Assembly (NCBI GenBank): GCA_947303785.1
Contig: CAMYZH010000011.1
Location: forward strand, 1 to 41,309
Direction of reading: 5' to 3'
Length of the DNA stretch: 41,309 nt
From: an uncultured Clostridium sp.
GTDB taxonomy: Bacteria; Bacillota; Clostridia; TANB77; CAG-508
The notes below the pieces were generated by a model, which had not been told where the DNA came from, ran no database searches, and saw nothing but the letters and a program-made list of their open reading frames with translations. Below, piece by piece: positions 26,470 to 36,230 of this stretch. Positions within the stretch are counted from its first letter, which is position 1; every line of letters begins with the position of its first letter. A program made the position numbers and the translations under genes.

Positions 26470-26569
26470 AAAGTTGCTTAAAAAAGCAACTAGGTAGAAA
26501 TATTTATATAACAAAATTTCAAAAAACTATAGAATAAGAGAAAAAATAGAATATAAGAAGGAAAAAAAG

Positions 26570-29500
26570 ATGTATTTAAAAAAACTAGAATTACAAGGAT
26601 TTAAATCTTTTGCAGATAAAACAGAATTTGAATTTATGCCCGGAATTACTTCTGTAATTGGACCAAATGGTTCAGGAAAAAGTAATATATCTGATGCTAT
26701 TAGATGGGTACTAGGAGAGCAAAGTATGAAATCTCTTAGAGGATCAAAGACAGAAGATGTAATTTTTGCAGGTACTCAAAGCAGAAAATCGCTTGGCTTT
26801 GCTGAAGTTTCGATAGTAATAGATAATCAAGAACAAAAATTACCAATCGAATATAATGAAGTTACAGTAACCCGTAGAATTTATAGAAATGGTGAATCAG
26901 GATATTTTATAAACAAGACTCCTTGTAGATTAAAAGATGTTCTAGAATTATTTATGGATACAGGAATAGGAAGAGATGGATATTCAATAATAGGTCAAGG
27001 AAAAATAGATGAAATTTTAAGCAATAAATCAGAAGAAAGAAGACATATATTTGAAGAGGCAGCTGGAATAGTAAAATACAGAGTTCGAAAAGCAGAATCT
27101 GAAAAAAAACTTGAACAAACAAAATTAAATTTATTAAGAATAAATGATATTATTTCTGAAATAGAAACTAATATAGAACCAACTAAAATACAGTCAGAAA
27201 AGGCAAAAGAATTTTTGAGACTAAGAGATGAATTAAAATCAATAGAAATAGGATTATTTATTCACAATATAAATGAATATAAAACTAAAATTGAAGAAAT
27301 ATTAAAAGATCAAGATATATTTAATACTCAATTAGTTAGAGAAATAGAAAGACAGAACAATATTCAAGAATTAAAAGAAGAGTTAAGAGAGTCAATAGAT
27401 AAAATAACAGAACAAATAGAAAAAATGCAAAACCTAGGCTTTGAAAATGAAAAGAAAAAAGAACAAATTAAATCTGAAATTAGTGTTAATGAAGAGAAAA
27501 TTAAAAATAACAAAGAAAATTATGAAAGACTAGAAAAAGAAATAATAGAGAATCAAGAAAGAATAAAAATACTAGAAGAAGAAAAAAATCAAAAACAAGA
27601 TAAGAAGGAAAATTTATCAAAAAATAAAGAAAAATTTGCCAAAGAGCTTGAAGAAAAAGAAAAGAAATTAAAAGAATTAACAGATCAAATGTCTTCTGAA
27701 GAATTAAAAATGGAAGACAAAAAGAAAAAAGTTGAAAAAAATATAGAAGATAAATTTGAAATGTCAAATACAATATCAAGTTTATCAGCAAATAGTGAGA
27801 CCTCTACTATTAGAAAAAAAGCTGTTGATGAAGAAATAAATTCAATTATATTAGAATTAGATAGTTCAAGAATGACAAAATCAGAGATTTTACAGAAATT
27901 TACTGAAATTGAATCAAAAAGAAACAAAATAAAAGGACAAATAGATTTAATAGAAGGAAAAAATAAAGAAGCCGAAAATAAGCTTAAAGATTTTGATTTC
28001 AGAATAAATCAAAAAGAATCAGAACAAAGAATTAAAGAATCAAGACTAAAATTTTTAGAAGAAACAGAAAGAGAAAAAGAAGGATATATCAGAAGTGTAA
28101 AATCAATTTTGGTAGATTGTGAGAAGGATAGTAGCTTAAAAAAAGGAGTACATGGAGTTTTAGCAAATTTAATTAAAGTTCCTAAAGAATATGAAACAGC
28201 TATAGAGATGTGTTTAGGACAAACAATGCAAAATATTGTTACAGATACAGAAGAAGATGCTAAAAAATTGGTTAATCACTTAAGAAAATTTAATTTAGGA
28301 AGAGCAAGCTTTTTACCGATTACTTCTGTAAAAGGTAAGAAAATTGAAAAAATTAAAGCAGAAAAAGGTGTAATTGGAATAGCGTCTGATTTAGTAGATT
28401 TTGATAAAAAGTATGAACAAATAGTTTTAAACCTTTTGGGAAGAACAGTTATTGTAGACAATATGGATAATGCAATAGCAATTGCAAGAAAAAACTCATA
28501 TGGATTTAGAATTGCAACACTTGAAGGAGATATATTAAATCCTTCAGGAGCAATTAGCGGCGGAAGTATATCAACCAAAACTGTAAATATACTTGGAAGA
28601 TCTAGAGAAATAGAAGAATTGAAAAAAGAAATAAAAGACATAGAAAAAAGTATTGCAAAATTAAAAAAGGAAAAGGAAGAATTTGAAACTTCAATTGTAG
28701 ATACATTAGAAAGTGTAGAAAATCTAAACAATGACCTTAAAGAAATTGAAATTATTTATGCAACAGAAAAGCAAAAAGTGGTATCAATTGAAGAAACTGT
28801 TTCAAAAATTGAAACAAGACTTGAAAAATTAAGAAATGAAAAACAATCAATAGAGTCTCAATTAATTGTTAACAATAATATACAAGAAGAGCTTAAACAA
28901 AAAATTAATAATCTAGAAATAGAAAATGACACATTAAATACAGAAATAGAAAAATTTACAAACAAAAATAAAGACACTCAAACCAGGGTAGATGACTTAA
29001 ATTTTGACATTACAAACCTAAAAATATCGGTGTCATCATTTGATGAAAGTGAAACATCAATAGATGAGATGGTAGAAAGAATTAATCAAGATATAGAAAA
29101 CTTAAGAATTTCTTCTGAAAATAAAGAAAAACAAAAAGAAAAAATTTCTTCAGATGATGAAATTTTAATAAAAGAAAATGAGGAACTGAATAAAAAAATC
29201 GAAAACTTGGTTAAAGAAGTTTCTAATAGTGGAAACAAAATTGAGGAATTAAAAAATGATAGGAATACCAAAAACACAAAATTAGAAGAAACAGAAGAAA
29301 ACTATGTAAATCAAGTAGAAAAAATAGATGGATTAAAAGAACAGATTACAAAATGTGATATTAAAAAATCAAAATATGAAGTGGAACTAGAGCAAATAAC
29401 AACAAAAATGTGGGAAGAATATGAAATATCTCTAGATGATCCTGGAGAATATCAAAAACCAAAAAATGTGCAAGAAGTTCAAAAAAGAGTTAATAGTTTA

Positions 29501-30115
29501 AGAAGCCAAATTAGAGAATTAGGAAGTGTAAATATTGATTCTATTGATGAATATAAAAAGTTAAAAGAAAGATATGATTTCATGAATGAACAGAGACTAG
29601 ACTTGGAAACAACAACTAGCAAGCTAAGAGGAGTCATTGCTGAAATGACAGCAGTGATGAAAGAGCAGTTTGAAGAAAAATTTAAACAAATAAATAAAAA
29701 CTTCCAAGAAGTATTTGTTGAATTATTTGGAGGTGGAAAAGCGGAATTAAGACTTACCGATAGTGAAAACCTATTAGAGTCTGGTATTGAAATTGAAGTT
29801 CAGCCACCAGGAAAGAAACTTCAAAACATGATGTTATTATCAGGAGGAGAAAGAGCGTTTACAGCAATTGCATTATTATTTGCAATTTTAAAAATTAATC
29901 CAGCACCATTTTGTGTACTAGATGAAATTGAAGCAGCACTTGATGATGTAAACGTTTATCGCTTTGCAGAGTATTTAAAAAATTTTGCAAAAGAAACACA
30001 GTTTTTAGTTATTACACATAGAAAAGGAACAATGGAAGCTGCCAATACTGTATATGGAATAACCATGGAAGAAAATGGAATTTCAAAATTATTATCATTA
30101 GATTTAAAAAAATAG
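26570..30115 (+). CDS. smc: Chromosome condensation protein SMC
   Basis: SMC dimers with ScpA and ScpB extrude and align chromosome arms from the origin. The 1181-residue length is typical. Walker A GPNGSGKSN is near residue 32, a long coiled coil runs to about 510, the hinge spans about 515-675 with SGAISGGSIS, and a second coiled coil leads to the ABC signature LLSGGERAFTAIALLFAI near 1088 and Walker B CVLDEIEAALDD. The gene follows a promoter with a 5' hairpin. The rnc and ftsY genes that often flank smc are absent; tatD follows 48 bases on. Confidence 0.98.
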   Translation: MYLKKLELQGFKSFADKTEFEFMPGITSVIGPNGSGKSNISDAIRWVLGEQSMKSLRGSKTEDVIFAGTQSRKSLGFAEVSIVIDNQEQKLPIEYNEVTVTRRIYRNGESGYFINKTPCRLKDVLELFMDTGIGRDGYSIIGQGKIDEILSNKSEERRHIFEEAAGIVKYRVRKAESEKKLEQTKLNLLRINDIISEIETNIEPTKIQSEKAKEFLRLRDELKSIEIGLFIHNINEYKTKIEEILKDQDIFNTQLVREIERQNNIQELKEELRESIDKITEQIEKMQNLGFENEKKKEQIKSEISVNEEKIKNNKENYERLEKEIIENQERIKILEEEKNQKQDKKENLSKNKEKFAKELEEKEKKLKELTDQMSSEELKMEDKKKKVEKNIEDKFEMSNTISSLSANSETSTIRKKAVDEEINSIILELDSSRMTKSEILQKFTEIESKRNKIKGQIDLIEGKNKEAENKLKDFDFRINQKESEQRIKESRLKFLEETEREKEGYIRSVKSILVDCEKDSSLKKGVHGVLANLIKVPKEYETAIEMCLGQTMQNIVTDTEEDAKKLVNHLRKFNLGRASFLPITSVKGKKIEKIKAEKGVIGIASDLVDFDKKYEQIVLNLLGRTVIVDNMDNAIAIARKNSYGFRIATLEGDILNPSGAISGGSISTKTVNILGRSREIEELKKEIKDIEKSIAKLKKEKEEFETSIVDTLESVENLNNDLKEIEIIYATEKQKVVSIEETVSKIETRLEKLRNEKQSIESQLIVNNNIQEELKQKINNLEIENDTLNTEIEKFTNKNKDTQTRVDDLNFDITNLKISVSSFDESETSIDEMVERINQDIENLRISSENKEKQKEKISSDDEILIKENEELNKKIENLVKEVSNSGNKIEELKNDRNTKNTKLEETEENYVNQVEKIDGLKEQITKCDIKKSKYEVELEQITTKMWEEYEISLDDPGEYQKPKNVQEVQKRVNSLRSQIRELGSVNIDSIDEYKKLKERYDFMNEQRLDLETTTSKLRGVIAEMTAVMKEQFEEKFKQINKNFQEVFVELFGGGKAELRLTDSENLLESGIEIEVQPPGKKLQNMMLLSGGERAFTAIALLFAILKINPAPFCVLDEIEAALDDVNVYRFAEYLKNFAKETQFLVITHRKGTMEAANTVYGITMEENGISKLLSLDLKK

Positions 30116-30163
30116 GAACAATATTATAAATAAAAGCAGAAAGAAAATAAATAAGGAGCAGAA

Positions 30164-30928
30164 ATGGATTTTTTTGATTCACACGCACACTATAATGATG
30201 AAAAATTTAAAGATATTAGAGACACTCTAATACCGCAAATGTATGAAAATGAAATAACTTATTTAACATGTGTAGGATATAATTTAGAAGGTTCAAAGGA
30301 CGCAATAGAAGTTGCAAAAAAGTTTCCACATGTGTATGCAACATGTGGAATATCTCCAAATGATATCAATGAAAATGTGGATAAAGAAATAAATGAAATA
30401 GAAAAACTGGGGAATGAAGAAAAAGTTGTTGCAATTGGTGAAATTGGGCTTGACTACCATTGGAACAAAGACAATAAAGAATTGCAAAAAAATGTCTTTA
30501 TAAGACAAATTGAAATTGCAAATAAACTAAATTTGCCTATCGTTATTCACACAAGAGAAGCAGTTATGGATACATTACAAGTTTTAAAAGAAAATCCAGT
30601 AAGACAAAAAGGAATTTTTCACTGTTGTCCACTAAATCAAGAACTTATTAAAGAAGGGCTGAAATTAGGGTTTTATATATCGTTTAGTGGAAACATAACT
30701 TTTAAAAATGCAAAATCAGCAAGCTGTATAGAGCTAGTTCCGATGGATAGAATATTAATTGAAACAGATAGCCCATATTTAGCACCAGAACCTCATAGAG
30801 GAGAGATCAATACTTCGGTTTTTGTAAAATATGTAGCTATGAAAATTGCAGAAGTTAAAAATATTTCTTTGTCAGAAGTTGCAAAAGCTACAAGAGAAAA
30901 TGCAAAAAGAATTTTTAATATAAAATAG
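30164..30928 (+). CDS. tatD: TatD-family metal-dependent deoxyribonuclease
   Basis: The 254-residue TIM-barrel protein carries all usual metal ligands: DSHAHYND at the N-terminus, GEIGLDYHW near residue 92, PIVIHTREA near 125, FHCC near 149 and ETDSPYLAPEPHRG near 203. TatD enzymes have 3'-5' exonuclease activity on DNA and roles in repair and quality control. GGAGC lies before the ATG. It probably shares the smc transcript. Confidence 0.95.
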   Translation: MDFFDSHAHYNDEKFKDIRDTLIPQMYENEITYLTCVGYNLEGSKDAIEVAKKFPHVYATCGISPNDINENVDKEINEIEKLGNEEKVVAIGEIGLDYHWNKDNKELQKNVFIRQIEIANKLNLPIVIHTREAVMDTLQVLKENPVRQKGIFHCCPLNQELIKEGLKLGFYISFSGNITFKNAKSASCIELVPMDRILIETDSPYLAPEPHRGEINTSVFVKYVAMKIAEVKNISLSEVAKATRENAKRIFNIK

Positions 30929-30946
30929 CAAAACAGAGCGTTTTAA

Positions 30947-30975
30947 TTGACACAACGAAGCATTCGAGGTATAAT
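30947..30975 (+). promoter_or_regulatory. Promoter of prfA
   Basis: TTGACA (30947-30952) and TATAAT (30970-30975) are perfect consensus boxes with a 17-base spacer. This is the best SigA-type promoter in the window. Confidence 0.92.
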
Positions 30976-31007
30976 AACTAATGCAAAAATTGAAAGGATG
31001 ATATTTT

Positions 31008-32069
31008 ATGTTTCAAAAACTAGAGGCGGTTGAAAAACGTTATGAAGAATTAAATAAATTAATTAGTGATCCAGAAGTGATAGCTAGGCAAAATGAATGG
31101 AAAGACCTAATGAAAGAACATAGTGACATGACAGACATAGTAGAAAAATATAGAGAATACAAGAAAGTTAAAAATGCTTTTGATGAAGCCAAAGAAATGG
31201 TACAAGATAAAGACTTAAAAGAACTAGCTGAAGCTCAAATGGAAGAATGTAGAGAAAAACTACCAATAATCGAAGAAGAATTAAAAATACTTTTAATTCC
31301 GAAAGACAAAGATGATGAAAAAAATATTATTTGTGAAATCAGAGGAGGAGCCGGAGGCGAAGAAGCAGCACTATTTGCTGGAACATTATTTAGAATGTAT
31401 TCAATGTATGCAGAAAGAAAACATTGGAAATTAGAAGTGTTAAATGAAAATGCGACTGAACTTGGAGGATATAAAGAAATATCTTTTATGATTACAGGAA
31501 AAGGTGTATATAGCAGATTAAAATTTGAAAGTGGAGTTCATAGAGTTCAAAGAGTTCCAGACACAGAATCTAGTGGTAGAATACATACATCAACAGCAAC
31601 AGTTGCAGTATTACCAGTAGTTGAAGATGTTGAAGTTGAATTAAACCCTGCTGATATAAGAATGGAAGTTTTTAGAGCTTCAGGAGCAGGGGGACAACAT
31701 GTTAATAAAACATCATCAGCAGTAAGATTAATACATGAGCCTACAGGAATTGTTGCAGAATGCCAAACAGAACGTTCACAAGTTCAAAATAGAGAATATG
31801 CGATGAGATTATTAAAATCACGAATTTACGAAATAGAAAAGAAAAAACAAGATGATGAACTTGCAAGTGAAAGAAAATCTCAAGTGGGGGCAGGAGACAG
31901 AAGCGAAAAAATTAGGACCTATAACTATCCACAAGGAAGAATTACAGATCACAGAATAGGCTTAAGTATATATCAAATGGAAGATTTTTTAAATGGAAAT
32001 TTAGATGAAATGATTGATGCAATAACAGCATATGATAGAGCAGAAAAACTTAAAGGAAATCAAGAGTAA
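31008..32069 (+). CDS. prfA: Peptide chain release factor 1
   Basis: RF1 reads UAA and UAG and triggers peptide release. The 353-residue protein has the GGQ motif in [17 protein letters not shown] (about 229-231). The codon-reading loop is PDT in [14 protein letters not shown], in the place of the PxT tripeptide of RF1 (RF2 would have SPF). [11 protein letters not shown] is the usual domain 2 start. The gene has its own consensus promoter. prmC, which methylates the GGQ and is often adjacent, is not here. Confidence 0.97.
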   Translation: MFQKLEAVEKRYEELNKLISDPEVIARQNEWKDLMKEHSDMTDIVEKYREYKKVKNAFDEAKEMVQDKDLKELAEAQMEECREKLPIIEEELKILLIPKDKDDEKNIICEIRGGAGGEEAALFAGTLFRMYSMYAERKHWKLEVLNENATELGGYKEISFMITGKGVYSRLKFESGVHRVQRVPDTESSGRIHTSTATVAVLPVVEDVEVELNPADIRMEVFRASGAGGQHVNKTSSAVRLIHEPTGIVAECQTERSQVQNREYAMRLLKSRIYEIEKKKQDDELASERKSQVGAGDRSEKIRTYNYPQGRITDHRIGLSIYQMEDFLNGNLDEMIDAITAYDRAEKLKGNQE

Positions 32070-32071
32070 AA

Positions 32072-32117
32072 AAAATCGGGTTAAGCTTTTAATCAAAACT
32101 TACCCGATATTTTTTTA
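32072..32117. terminator. Bidirectional terminator
   Basis: ATCGGGTTAAG (32075-32085) pairs with CTTACCCGAT (32099-32108) with one bulge; A and T runs flank both sides. It separates prfA from the convergent surface-protein gene. Confidence 0.85.
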
Positions 32118-32504
32118 TTCATCTTTTTTTACTATTCTACGATATTGTACTAAAGAAAACATACCAAGAACTAATGCTAATAGTAGAAATAGAGCAAAAT
32201 TTAAATTATCTTCAACTCCTGCTTTAGGAATATCTTGAGCTGAATTAGTTGCATTAATAGGTGTATAGTTAGAAGTTGAATTCCTCAAACCAGCAGTATT
32301 ATTGGCAATATTTGATGTGTTGTTACTTATATTTTCTATTTCATTACCAGCAGTATTCCCTTCGTCAAGAGATGTATTACCATCTGAAGTATTACCATCA
32401 GATGTATTTCTTGGCTGAATAGTGCTAGCAAATGTATAATTAGCATAAGCTAGAATAAGTAAAACAGCTAATAAAAGGACAACTGCTTTTTTTATGTTTT
32501 TCAT
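32115..32504 (-). CDS. Short surface protein with LPXTG-like tail (IPKAG)
   Basis: The 129-residue product starts at ATG 32504, eight bases after GGGAGG; an upstream in-frame ATG overlaps that site and is unlikely. It has a signal peptide (KAVVLLLAVLLILAYANYTFA), a low-complexity Asn/Ser/Thr middle with the repeat NTSDG, and a tail of DIPKAG, a hydrophobic helix of about 20 residues and the basic end YRRIVKKDE. That tail has the layout of a sortase sorting signal with IPKAG in place of LPXTG. No sortase gene is in the window. It may display a short stalk or be processed into a peptide. Confidence 0.75.
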   Translation of the reverse strand: MKNIKKAVVLLLAVLLILAYANYTFASTIQPRNTSDGNTSDGNTSLDEGNTAGNEIENISNNTSNIANNTAGLRNSTSNYTPINATNSAQDIPKAGVEDNLNFALFLLLALVLGMFSLVQYRRIVKKDE

Positions 32505-32542
32505 GTTAAATCCTCCCATAATTAATAAATCTAATTTATTAC

Positions 32543-32572
32543 ATTTTACAAGAAAAAAAGTCAGAATGTCAA
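32543..32572 (-). promoter_or_regulatory. Promoter of the surface-protein gene
   Basis: On the minus strand TTGACA (32572-32567) and TAAAAT (32548-32543) are spaced by 18 bases, about 39 bases before the ATG. Confidence 0.75.
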
Positions 32573-32647
32573 TAGAAGAAACCTAAAATACTAAAATGAA
32601 ATCTAATTGTTACAATTGAAATTATTATTAAAAATAAAAAATTTATA

Positions 32648-32676
32648 TTTACAAAAAGGTCAATTTTTTATATAAT
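32648..32676 (+). promoter_or_regulatory. Promoter of pcrA
   Basis: TTTACA (32648-32653) and TATAAT (32671-32676) are spaced by 17 bases, 39 bases before the chosen pcrA start. Confidence 0.75.
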
Positions 32677-32715
32677 GCAAACATAAATTCGCAGAAAATG
32701 AAAGGAAATAATAGA

Positions 32716-34998
32716 ATGAATAATATAATTGATGAACTTAATGATAAACAAAAAGAAGCTGCTATTTCAGTAAAAGGACCATGCTTAGTAATAGCAGGAG
32801 CAGGTTCTGGAAAAACCAAAGTATTAACACATAAAATAGCATATTTAATTGAAAAAGAAGGAGTAAGACCTTGGAATATACTGGCAATAACATTTACAAA
32901 TAAAGCTGCAAATGAGATGAAAGAAAGAGTAGAAAATTTAATTGGAGATGTTGCAAAAGATATGTGGATAGGGACATTTCATTCTATTTGTGTAAGAATT
33001 TTAAGAAGATATATAGATAGAATTGGTTTTACATCTTCATTTATAATTTTTGATAGTTCAGACCAAAGAACCCTTGTAAAACAATGCCTAAAACAACTTA
33101 ATATTGATGATAAAATGTTCAATGATAGAGCCGTTCTTTCAGAAATAAGTAATGCAAAAAATGAAATGCTAGAACCTGAACAATATAAACTTAGAACAAA
33201 TAATGAAATAAGAAAAGAAACTATTGCAAAAGTATATGAAATGTATCAAAAAAAGCTAAGAGAAAATAATGCAATAGATTTTGATGATATTATAAATTAC
33301 ACCATAAAAATCTTATCAGAAAATCCAGATGTTTTAGATTATTATTCTGAAAAGTTTGAATATGTATTAGTAGACGAATATCAAGATACAAATAAAGCCC
33401 AATTTACATTAATTTCAATTTTAGCAGCAAGACATGGAAATATAACAGTTGTTGGTGATAATGATCAAGGAATTTATAGTTTTAGAGGAGCAGACATTAG
33501 TAACATATTAAATTTTGAAAAAGATTTTCCAGGAACTAAAATAATAAAATTAGAGCAAAATTATAGATGTACTCAAAATATATTAGATGCAGCAAATGCA
33601 GTTATCAAGAATAATGAAACTAAATATGAGAAAAAATTATGGACTGAAAATGGAAAAGGAACACCAATAAACGTATATAGAGGAACAGATGAATATGATG
33701 AAGCAAACTTTATTGTAGAAAATATAAACAGACTTCGTAGAGAAGAATACATGAAATATACAGATTTTGCAGTTTTATACAGAATGAATAGTCAATCACG
33801 TAGTATAGAAGACATTCTAAGAAGAGAAAATATACCATATAAAATAATTGGTGGATTAAAGTTCTATGAAAGAAAAGAAATAAAAGATACAATAGCATAT
33901 CTAAGATTAATTCAAAATACTTCAGATAATTTAAGCTTAGTTAGAATTATTAATGAACCTAAAAGAGGTATAGGAAGAACAAGTTTAGAAAATGTTGAAC
34001 AAATAGCAATACAGACAGAAAATTCAATGTATGAAGTAATTAAACGTGCAGATGAGTTTGGGTTAAATAGAGTGTTTTTAAACTCAAGAGAATTTATATC
34101 CCAAATTGAAGAACTTAAAGCCAAAAAAGACAATATGAAAATTTCAGATTTAATTAAAGAAACACTAAACAAAACTGGATATACTAAAGCTTTAGAAGAT
34201 GAAGATACAGCCGAAGCAGAAACACGACTTGAAAATATAGAGGAATTTTTAACAGTTGCTATGGAATTTGAGGAGCAATTCGCAGAAAACTCATTAGAAG
34301 AATTCCTTGAAGGAATAACACTTTCAAGTGATATAGACAATGCTGATACAGAGGAAGACTCGATTACATTAATGACATTACATAGTGCTAAAGGATTAGA
34401 GTTTCCGGTTGTATTTTTAGTTGGAATGGAGGAAGGAATTTTTCCTGGATATAAATCAATTGGAGAGCCAAAAGAATTAGAAGAAGAAAGACGTTTATGT
34501 TATGTTGGAATAACTAGAGCAAAGCAATATTTATTTATTAGTTGTGCAAGACAAAGAACGATATTTGGATCAACAAGTTGTAATAAAGTTTCAAGATTTG
34601 TGGAAGAAATACCAAAAGAACTAATGGAAGGGTATGATGAAACATTTGAAGACAAAACATCAAAAGCATATGAAGACTATAACTTTGAATGGAAATATGG
34701 AAATGATAGTGTAACAGCTTATAAAACCACAGATATTCCAAGAATTAAGCCACAAACACAATATGCATTTAGAACAGCAGAAAGCTTTTTAAACAATTTG
34801 AATAAACAACAAACAGCAAATAATGTTGATTTAACCATATACAAAGCGGGTCAAAAAGTATATCATAAAAAATTTGGAGAAGGTAAAATAAATTATGTTG
34901 AACCAGAAGGCGATGATGCTAAAGTTGACATTACATTTGAAAAAGTTGGACACAAAAGATTAATGGCAAAATATGCAGGACTTGAAGTGATAGACTAA
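32716..34998 (+). CDS. pcrA: ATP-dependent DNA helicase PcrA/UvrD
   Basis: PcrA is a 3'-5' superfamily 1 helicase acting in repair, restart and rolling-circle replication. The protein has Walker A AGAGSGKTKVL, motif Ia TFTNKAANEMKER, Walker B VDEYQDTN, motif III DNDQGIYSFRGAD, motif IV EQNYRCTQNI and motif V/VI MTLHSAKGLEFPVVF and EERRLCYVGITRAK. The C-terminal Tudor-like end (GQKVYHKKFGEGKI) binds RNA polymerase in PcrA. I chose ATG 32716, preceded by AAAGGA, over an in-frame ATG 18 bases upstream that overlaps that site. The length, about 760, is normal. Confidence 0.96.
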   Translation: MNNIIDELNDKQKEAAISVKGPCLVIAGAGSGKTKVLTHKIAYLIEKEGVRPWNILAITFTNKAANEMKERVENLIGDVAKDMWIGTFHSICVRILRRYIDRIGFTSSFIIFDSSDQRTLVKQCLKQLNIDDKMFNDRAVLSEISNAKNEMLEPEQYKLRTNNEIRKETIAKVYEMYQKKLRENNAIDFDDIINYTIKILSENPDVLDYYSEKFEYVLVDEYQDTNKAQFTLISILAARHGNITVVGDNDQGIYSFRGADISNILNFEKDFPGTKIIKLEQNYRCTQNILDAANAVIKNNETKYEKKLWTENGKGTPINVYRGTDEYDEANFIVENINRLRREEYMKYTDFAVLYRMNSQSRSIEDILRRENIPYKIIGGLKFYERKEIKDTIAYLRLIQNTSDNLSLVRIINEPKRGIGRTSLENVEQIAIQTENSMYEVIKRADEFGLNRVFLNSREFISQIEELKAKKDNMKISDLIKETLNKTGYTKALEDEDTAEAETRLENIEEFLTVAMEFEEQFAENSLEEFLEGITLSSDIDNADTEEDSITLMTLHSAKGLEFPVVFLVGMEEGIFPGYKSIGEPKELEEERRLCYVGITRAKQYLFISCARQRTIFGSTSCNKVSRFVEEIPKELMEGYDETFEDKTSKAYEDYNFEWKYGNDSVTAYKTTDIPRIKPQTQYAFRTAESFLNNLNKQQTANNVDLTIYKAGQKVYHKKFGEGKINYVEPEGDDAKVDITFEKVGHKRLMAKYAGLEVID

Positions 34999-35031
34999 AA
35001 TATTTAGATAGATAAAAATTTAAATAATTAT

Positions 35032-35059
35032 TTGAAAAATAAAAACAATATGATATAAT
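35032..35059 (+). promoter_or_regulatory. Promoter of the 35098 membrane protein gene
   Basis: TTGAAA (35032-35037) and TATAAT (35054-35059) are spaced by 16 bases, 38 bases before the ATG. Confidence 0.7.
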
Positions 35060-35097
35060 TTAGCATGTAAAATTAGAACTATAAGAGGTGAGCGAAG

Positions 35098-36180
35098 ATG
35101 AACCAAATATTAGATCACAGTGGACCAAAAAGAAGTAAAGCAAATAGAAATCCAGCAGATACTGAAAAAATAGTAAAAGTATTTGCAATCTTTATTATCA
35201 TATTTGCAATTTCTTTTATTGGGAAAGGTGCATATTCATTTATTAACAATAATAATATATTAAACAAAGATAAAAACAGTGACAAATATAGTAATGGCCC
35301 AGTAATTGTTCTAAAAGCTGATGAAGATTTACTTACAATTGAAGTTTCATATAAAAGTGCAATTGAAAGTATATCATATCAATGGTATAGAGGAAAGGTT
35401 ACATCTTCAGACATTGAGAAATATCTACAAACACCTGAAGATAACACTACTTCAGAAAGTGATGATGAAATAGAAGAGGAAGATGAAAATAAAATTAGTG
35501 CTTTAGGAACACAGCAAGTTCAAAAAGGAACTGGAGAAAGTATAATGAATCTTAAAAATATAGGTATTCCTAAAGGAGATTCTACAATACATATAACAGT
35601 TGTTGCCCAAGGAAATGTTACAACAGAATATATACAATCATATCACACTGATGTAGGAGTAGATAAGATAGCACCTGTTATTAGAAAACCTATAATTCAA
35701 GGAACAAAAGCAATAATAATTGCAAGTGATGAAACAGAAATTTCAAGTATAATATATTCAATAAATGATGGACCAGAAATTACAATTGATGATAGGCAAG
35801 ACAAAAAAACAATAAAAGCAGAAATTGAATTAGACACAACTAAAGAAAATAAATTAAAAATTGCTGCAGTAGATAAAGCAAATAATACAGGAATGTCATC
35901 ACCTACAATTGATTTATATGCAGGAATTCCTAAAATTGAATTTTCAGCAGAACCAGATATGAGTAAAATATATGTTAATGTAAGTTACTCAAAAGGAGTT
36001 ACAAAAATAGAATATGAATTCAATGGAGAGACTTTTACAGAAGAATTTTCAAGGCCAAAGAAAGAATATGAATTTGAAGTAGACAGTAAAGAGGGATACA
36101 ATTTAATATCTGTAAAAGCATACACATCAGAAGAATCAGTATATGCAGAAGAAGCAGGAGAATTAGAATACAATCCATAA
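35098..36180 (+). CDS. Membrane-anchored protein with Ig-like repeats, unknown
   Basis: The 360-residue protein has a cytoplasmic N-terminus, one membrane helix at about 24-45 and a long external part. An acidic linker (near 118-135) divides it. The regions about 180-270 and 275-355 look like bacterial Ig-like domains, with text such as KIAAVDKANNTGMSSPTIDL and YNLISVKAYTSEESVY. GAGGTGA precedes the ATG. There is no enzymatic motif. It could be a surface adhesin-like or envelope-sensing protein; neighbours do not decide. Confidence 0.75.
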   Translation: MNQILDHSGPKRSKANRNPADTEKIVKVFAIFIIIFAISFIGKGAYSFINNNNILNKDKNSDKYSNGPVIVLKADEDLLTIEVSYKSAIESISYQWYRGKVTSSDIEKYLQTPEDNTTSESDDEIEEEDENKISALGTQQVQKGTGESIMNLKNIGIPKGDSTIHITVVAQGNVTTEYIQSYHTDVGVDKIAPVIRKPIIQGTKAIIIASDETEISSIIYSINDGPEITIDDRQDKKTIKAEIELDTTKENKLKIAAVDKANNTGMSSPTIDLYAGIPKIEFSAEPDMSKIYVNVSYSKGVTKIEYEFNGETFTEEFSRPKKEYEFEVDSKEGYNLISVKAYTSEESVYAEEAGELEYNP

Positions 36181-36230
36181 GCTAGCAAAATGCAAGATAA
36201 GTATAAGTAAAAAATGAAAGGCTAAACAAT

